From positions 124,001 to 188,000 of the forward strand of contig NZ_JAEKKT010000127.1 of assembly GCF_019510245.1 (NCBI RefSeq): a stretch of DNA of 64,000 bases, read 5' to 3'. The position numbers and the translations under genes were made by a program. Under the pieces are notes generated by a model. That model made no database searches and was not told where the DNA came from. It worked only from the letters and a program-made list of their open reading frames with translations. Source of the DNA: Streptomyces sp. (GTDB lineage Bacteria; Actinomycetota; Actinomycetes; Streptomycetales; Streptomycetaceae). Shown here in pieces: positions 62,217-64,000 of the stretch. The stretch's first letter is position 1, and each line of letters opens with the position of its first letter.

Positions 62217-63164
62217 TCAGCCGGATGCGTCGCGCAACGCGTCGAGCCGCCGCCGGGCCGGCCCGAGCGCCCGGCCCCGGGCGGGGATGTCCGCCCAGGG
62301 CGCGGTCCGGGCCTGGTCGACGGCGTCGGCGACGGTCCAGCGCCGGGCGTCCAGGGCGGGGTCGGCGAGCTGGTCCCAGGTGATCGGCACGGCGACGGGG
62401 GCGCCGGGCCTGGCCCGCACGGTGTAGGGGGCCACGGCTGTCTGGGCGTAGGCGTTGCGCCCCGTGTCGAGGAAGAGCCGGTCGCCGCGGTCGTCCTTGC
62501 GGACGGCGGTGGTGAGCCGGTCGGGGTGCTCGGCGGCGAGCAGGTCGGCCAGGTCCCGGGCGAAGGCGCGGACCTCCTCGACGTCGTGGCGGCCGTTCAG
62601 CGGTACGACGAGATGCAGGCCCCGGGAGCCGGTGGTCATGGGCGCCGCCGGCAGCCCGAGCCGGTCGAGCAGGGCACCGGCCCAGCCGGCGGCCTCCCGC
62701 ACCGGGGCGAAGTCCGTGCCGGGCGGATCCAGGTCGAGGACCAGCCGGTCGGGACGCTCGGGCGCGGTGGTGCGGGAGAGCCAGCGGTGCAGGGTGAGGC
62801 AGGCCTGGTCGGCGAGGTACACGAGGGTGGCGGTGTCGCGGCAGACCACGTGGGTCACGGTCCCGTGCTCCTTGGCGACCTCGGCCCGCTCGATCCAGTC
62901 CGGGTAGTGGTCCGGGGTGTTCTTCTGCATGAACCGGGGACCGTCCAGGCCGTCGGGGTACCGCTCCAGCATCAGCGGACGCCCGCGCAGATGCGGCAGC
63001 AGGTACGGCGCGACGGACCTGTAGTAGTCGACGAGGTCGGCCTTGGTGTACTCCTTCGCGGCGCCGTCGCCGCCCCCGTCGCCGGGGAAGAGCACTTTGT
63101 CGGGCCGGTGCGTCCGCACCGTCCGGCGGCCCGCCCGTACCGGCCGCACCTCGTCCGGGGTCAT
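62217..63164 (-). CDS. Stand-alone LigD-type polymerase domain protein (NHEJ)
   Basis: The product is 315 aa. It is the archaeo-eukaryotic primase-like domain of LigD: DKVLFPGDGGG, DLVDYYRSVAPYLLPHLRGRPLMLERYPDG, YLADQACLTLHRW, the metal-binding DLDPPGTDF, and TGSRGLHLVVPL. It adds or fills nucleotides at double-strand breaks during Ku-dependent end joining. No ligase or nuclease domain is attached and no Ku gene is nearby. The ATG overlaps the transketolase stop (ATGA). Confidence 0.92.
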   Translation of the reverse strand: MTPDEVRPVRAGRRTVRTHRPDKVLFPGDGGGDGAAKEYTKADLVDYYRSVAPYLLPHLRGRPLMLERYPDGLDGPRFMQKNTPDHYPDWIERAEVAKEHGTVTHVVCRDTATLVYLADQACLTLHRWLSRTTAPERPDRLVLDLDPPGTDFAPVREAAGWAGALLDRLGLPAAPMTTGSRGLHLVVPLNGRHDVEEVRAFARDLADLLAAEHPDRLTTAVRKDDRGDRLFLDTGRNAYAQTAVAPYTVRARPGAPVAVPITWDQLADPALDARRWTVADAVDQARTAPWADIPARGRALGPARRRLDALRDASG

Positions 63165-64000
63165 CGCACGACCGCCTCCTCGACCAGCAGCCGGCCGGCC
63201 GCCGCGATGGCGTCGGCGTCGATGCCGGCGGCGTGCAGCTGCTGGTCGGGGGCGGCCGAACCCGGCATCGTACGGACGGCGAGCCGCACCAGCCGCGGCA
63301 CCGGCCTGCCGTCGCCGAACGCCTCCGCGACCGCGTCGCCGAGTCCGCCCTCCTCGTGGTGGTCCTCGACGGTGAGCAGGCAGCCGGTCTCCTCGGCGGC
63401 GGTGCGCAGCGTCTGCCGGTCGACGGGCTTCACGGAGTAGAGGTCGACGACCCGGATCCGGATGCCGTCCTCGGCGAGCGCGTCGGCGGCCTTCAGCGCC
63501 TCGTGCAGGGTGACCCCGGCGGCGACCACGGTCAGCCGGTCCTCCTCGGAGGAGCGCAGCACCTTGCTGCCGCCGACCGGGAACTCCTCGTCCGGGCCGT
63601 AGATCACCGGGCTCGCCCCGCGCGAGGTGCGCAGGTAGCGGATGCCGTCGAGTCCGGCCATGGTGGCGACGAGCCTGGCGGTCTGGTTGGCGTCGCAGGG
63701 GTAGAGCACGGTCGAGCCGTAGAGTGAGCGGAACATCGCCAGGTCCTCCAGGCCCATCTGGGAGGGCCCGTCCTGCCCGATGGCGACGCCCGCGTGCGAG
63801 CCGACGAGGTTGATTCCGCTGCCGCTGACGGAGGCCATGCGCACGAAGTCGTGGGCGCGGCTGAGGAAGGCGGCGAAGGTGGAGGCGTACGGCACCCAGC
63901 CGCGGGCGGCCATGCCGACGGCGCCGGCGACGAGTTGCTGTTCGGCGATGTAGAACTCGAAGTAGCGGTCGGGGTGTTCCTTGCCGAAGAGCTCGGTGCG
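63161..64000 (-). CDS. tkt: Transketolase (5' part outside window)
   Basis: About 280 C-terminal codons are visible; the frame stays open to the right edge (EHPDRYFEFYIAEQQLVAGAVGMAARGW), earlier than the track's internal ATG at 63913. This is the pyrimidine-binding and C-terminal domains: FAAFLSRAHDFVRMASVSGSGINLVGSHAGVAIGQDGPSQMGLEDLAMFR, then YLRTSRGASPVIY and VRVVDLYSVKPVD. With thiamine diphosphate it moves two-carbon units in the pentose phosphate pathway. It looks like the shorter, mammal-like class. It precedes and overlaps the LigD-type gene. Confidence 0.93.
   Translation of the reverse strand, partial: RTELFGKEHPDRYFEFYIAEQQLVAGAVGMAARGWVPYASTFAAFLSRAHDFVRMASVSGSGINLVGSHAGVAIGQDGPSQMGLEDLAMFRSLYGSTVLYPCDANQTARLVATMAGLDGIRYLRTSRGASPVIYGPDEEFPVGGSKVLRSSEEDRLTVVAAGVTLHEALKAADALAEDGIRIRVVDLYSVKPVDRQTLRTAAEETGCLLTVEDHHEEGGLGDAVAEAFGDGRPVPRLVRLAVRTMPGSAAPDQQLHAAGIDADAIAAAGRLLVEEAVVR

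Overview
The window is high-GC actinobacterial DNA and almost certainly Streptomyces. The reasons are third-position GC bias, many GTG starts with strong purine Shine-Dalgarno sequences, the CebR operator TGGGAGCGCTCCCA, a sigma-B-type promoter, a gvpOAFGYZJLSK gas-vesicle cluster, and a dispersed 3'-end hairpin repeat typical of the genus. Most long lines of the ORF track are GC-frame shadows. No rRNA, tRNA, CRISPR array or insertion sequence is visible.

Region 1 (1-11.5 kb, minus strand) is the most unusual part. A nine-gene, nearly gapless transcription unit reads pqqA-pqqC-pqqD-pqqE, GH105 unsaturated rhamnogalacturonyl hydrolase, polysaccharide-lyase-like protein, GH28+GH29-like+CBM32 protein, GH27+GH18 protein, and a secreted PQQ-dependent sugar dehydrogenase that runs off the left edge. 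pqqE and the GH105 gene overlap by ATGA, so cofactor synthesis is translationally linked to extracellular pectin and side-chain breakdown. pqqB is missing. An aldo/keto reductase of the diketogluconate-reductase type diverges from it.

Region 2 (12.7-25.6 kb) holds an ABM-like protein, a GH75 chitosanase behind a CsnR-like operator, a His-rich methyltransferase, a phytanoyl-CoA-dioxygenase-like protein, and a cellulose/xyloglucan set. That set is GH6 and GH5 on the minus strand, with GH48 and GH74 on the plus strand. All four carry CBM2, and CebR-type operators lie in the GH5/GH48 divergent region.

Region 3 (25.6-44.5 kb) holds a methyltransferase/pterin dehydratase pair, two XRE regulators with a DUF574-type methyltransferase, a complete narGHJI nitrate reductase operon, an orphan dnaK with a degenerate HAIR element, osmC, a MoxR/VWA-metallopeptidase pair and a holin-like/phosphodiesterase fusion.

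Region 4 (44.5-56.8 kb) holds an MBL hydrolase plus DedA. It also holds a translationally coupled trio (RGD-rich secreted protein, lysine-free aminotransferase-fold protein, Thr/Pro-tailed MBL protein), a sigma-B-promoted DUF2795/PfpI pair, an ABC-F protein, a histidine phosphatase and a PAP2-lipid kinase fusion.

Region 5 (56.8-64 kb) is the complete gas-vesicle operon gvpO-A-F-G-Y-Z-J-L-S-K on the minus strand, with 4-nt overlaps at most junctions. It is preceded by a LigD-type polymerase gene overlapping a transketolase that is cut by the right edge.

Five copies of one hairpin module (GCGCCCC-loop-GGGGCGC, usually with GGAACTGCGCGACCAGCC) sit just after stop codons, which suggests a terminator or mRNA 3'-end role.
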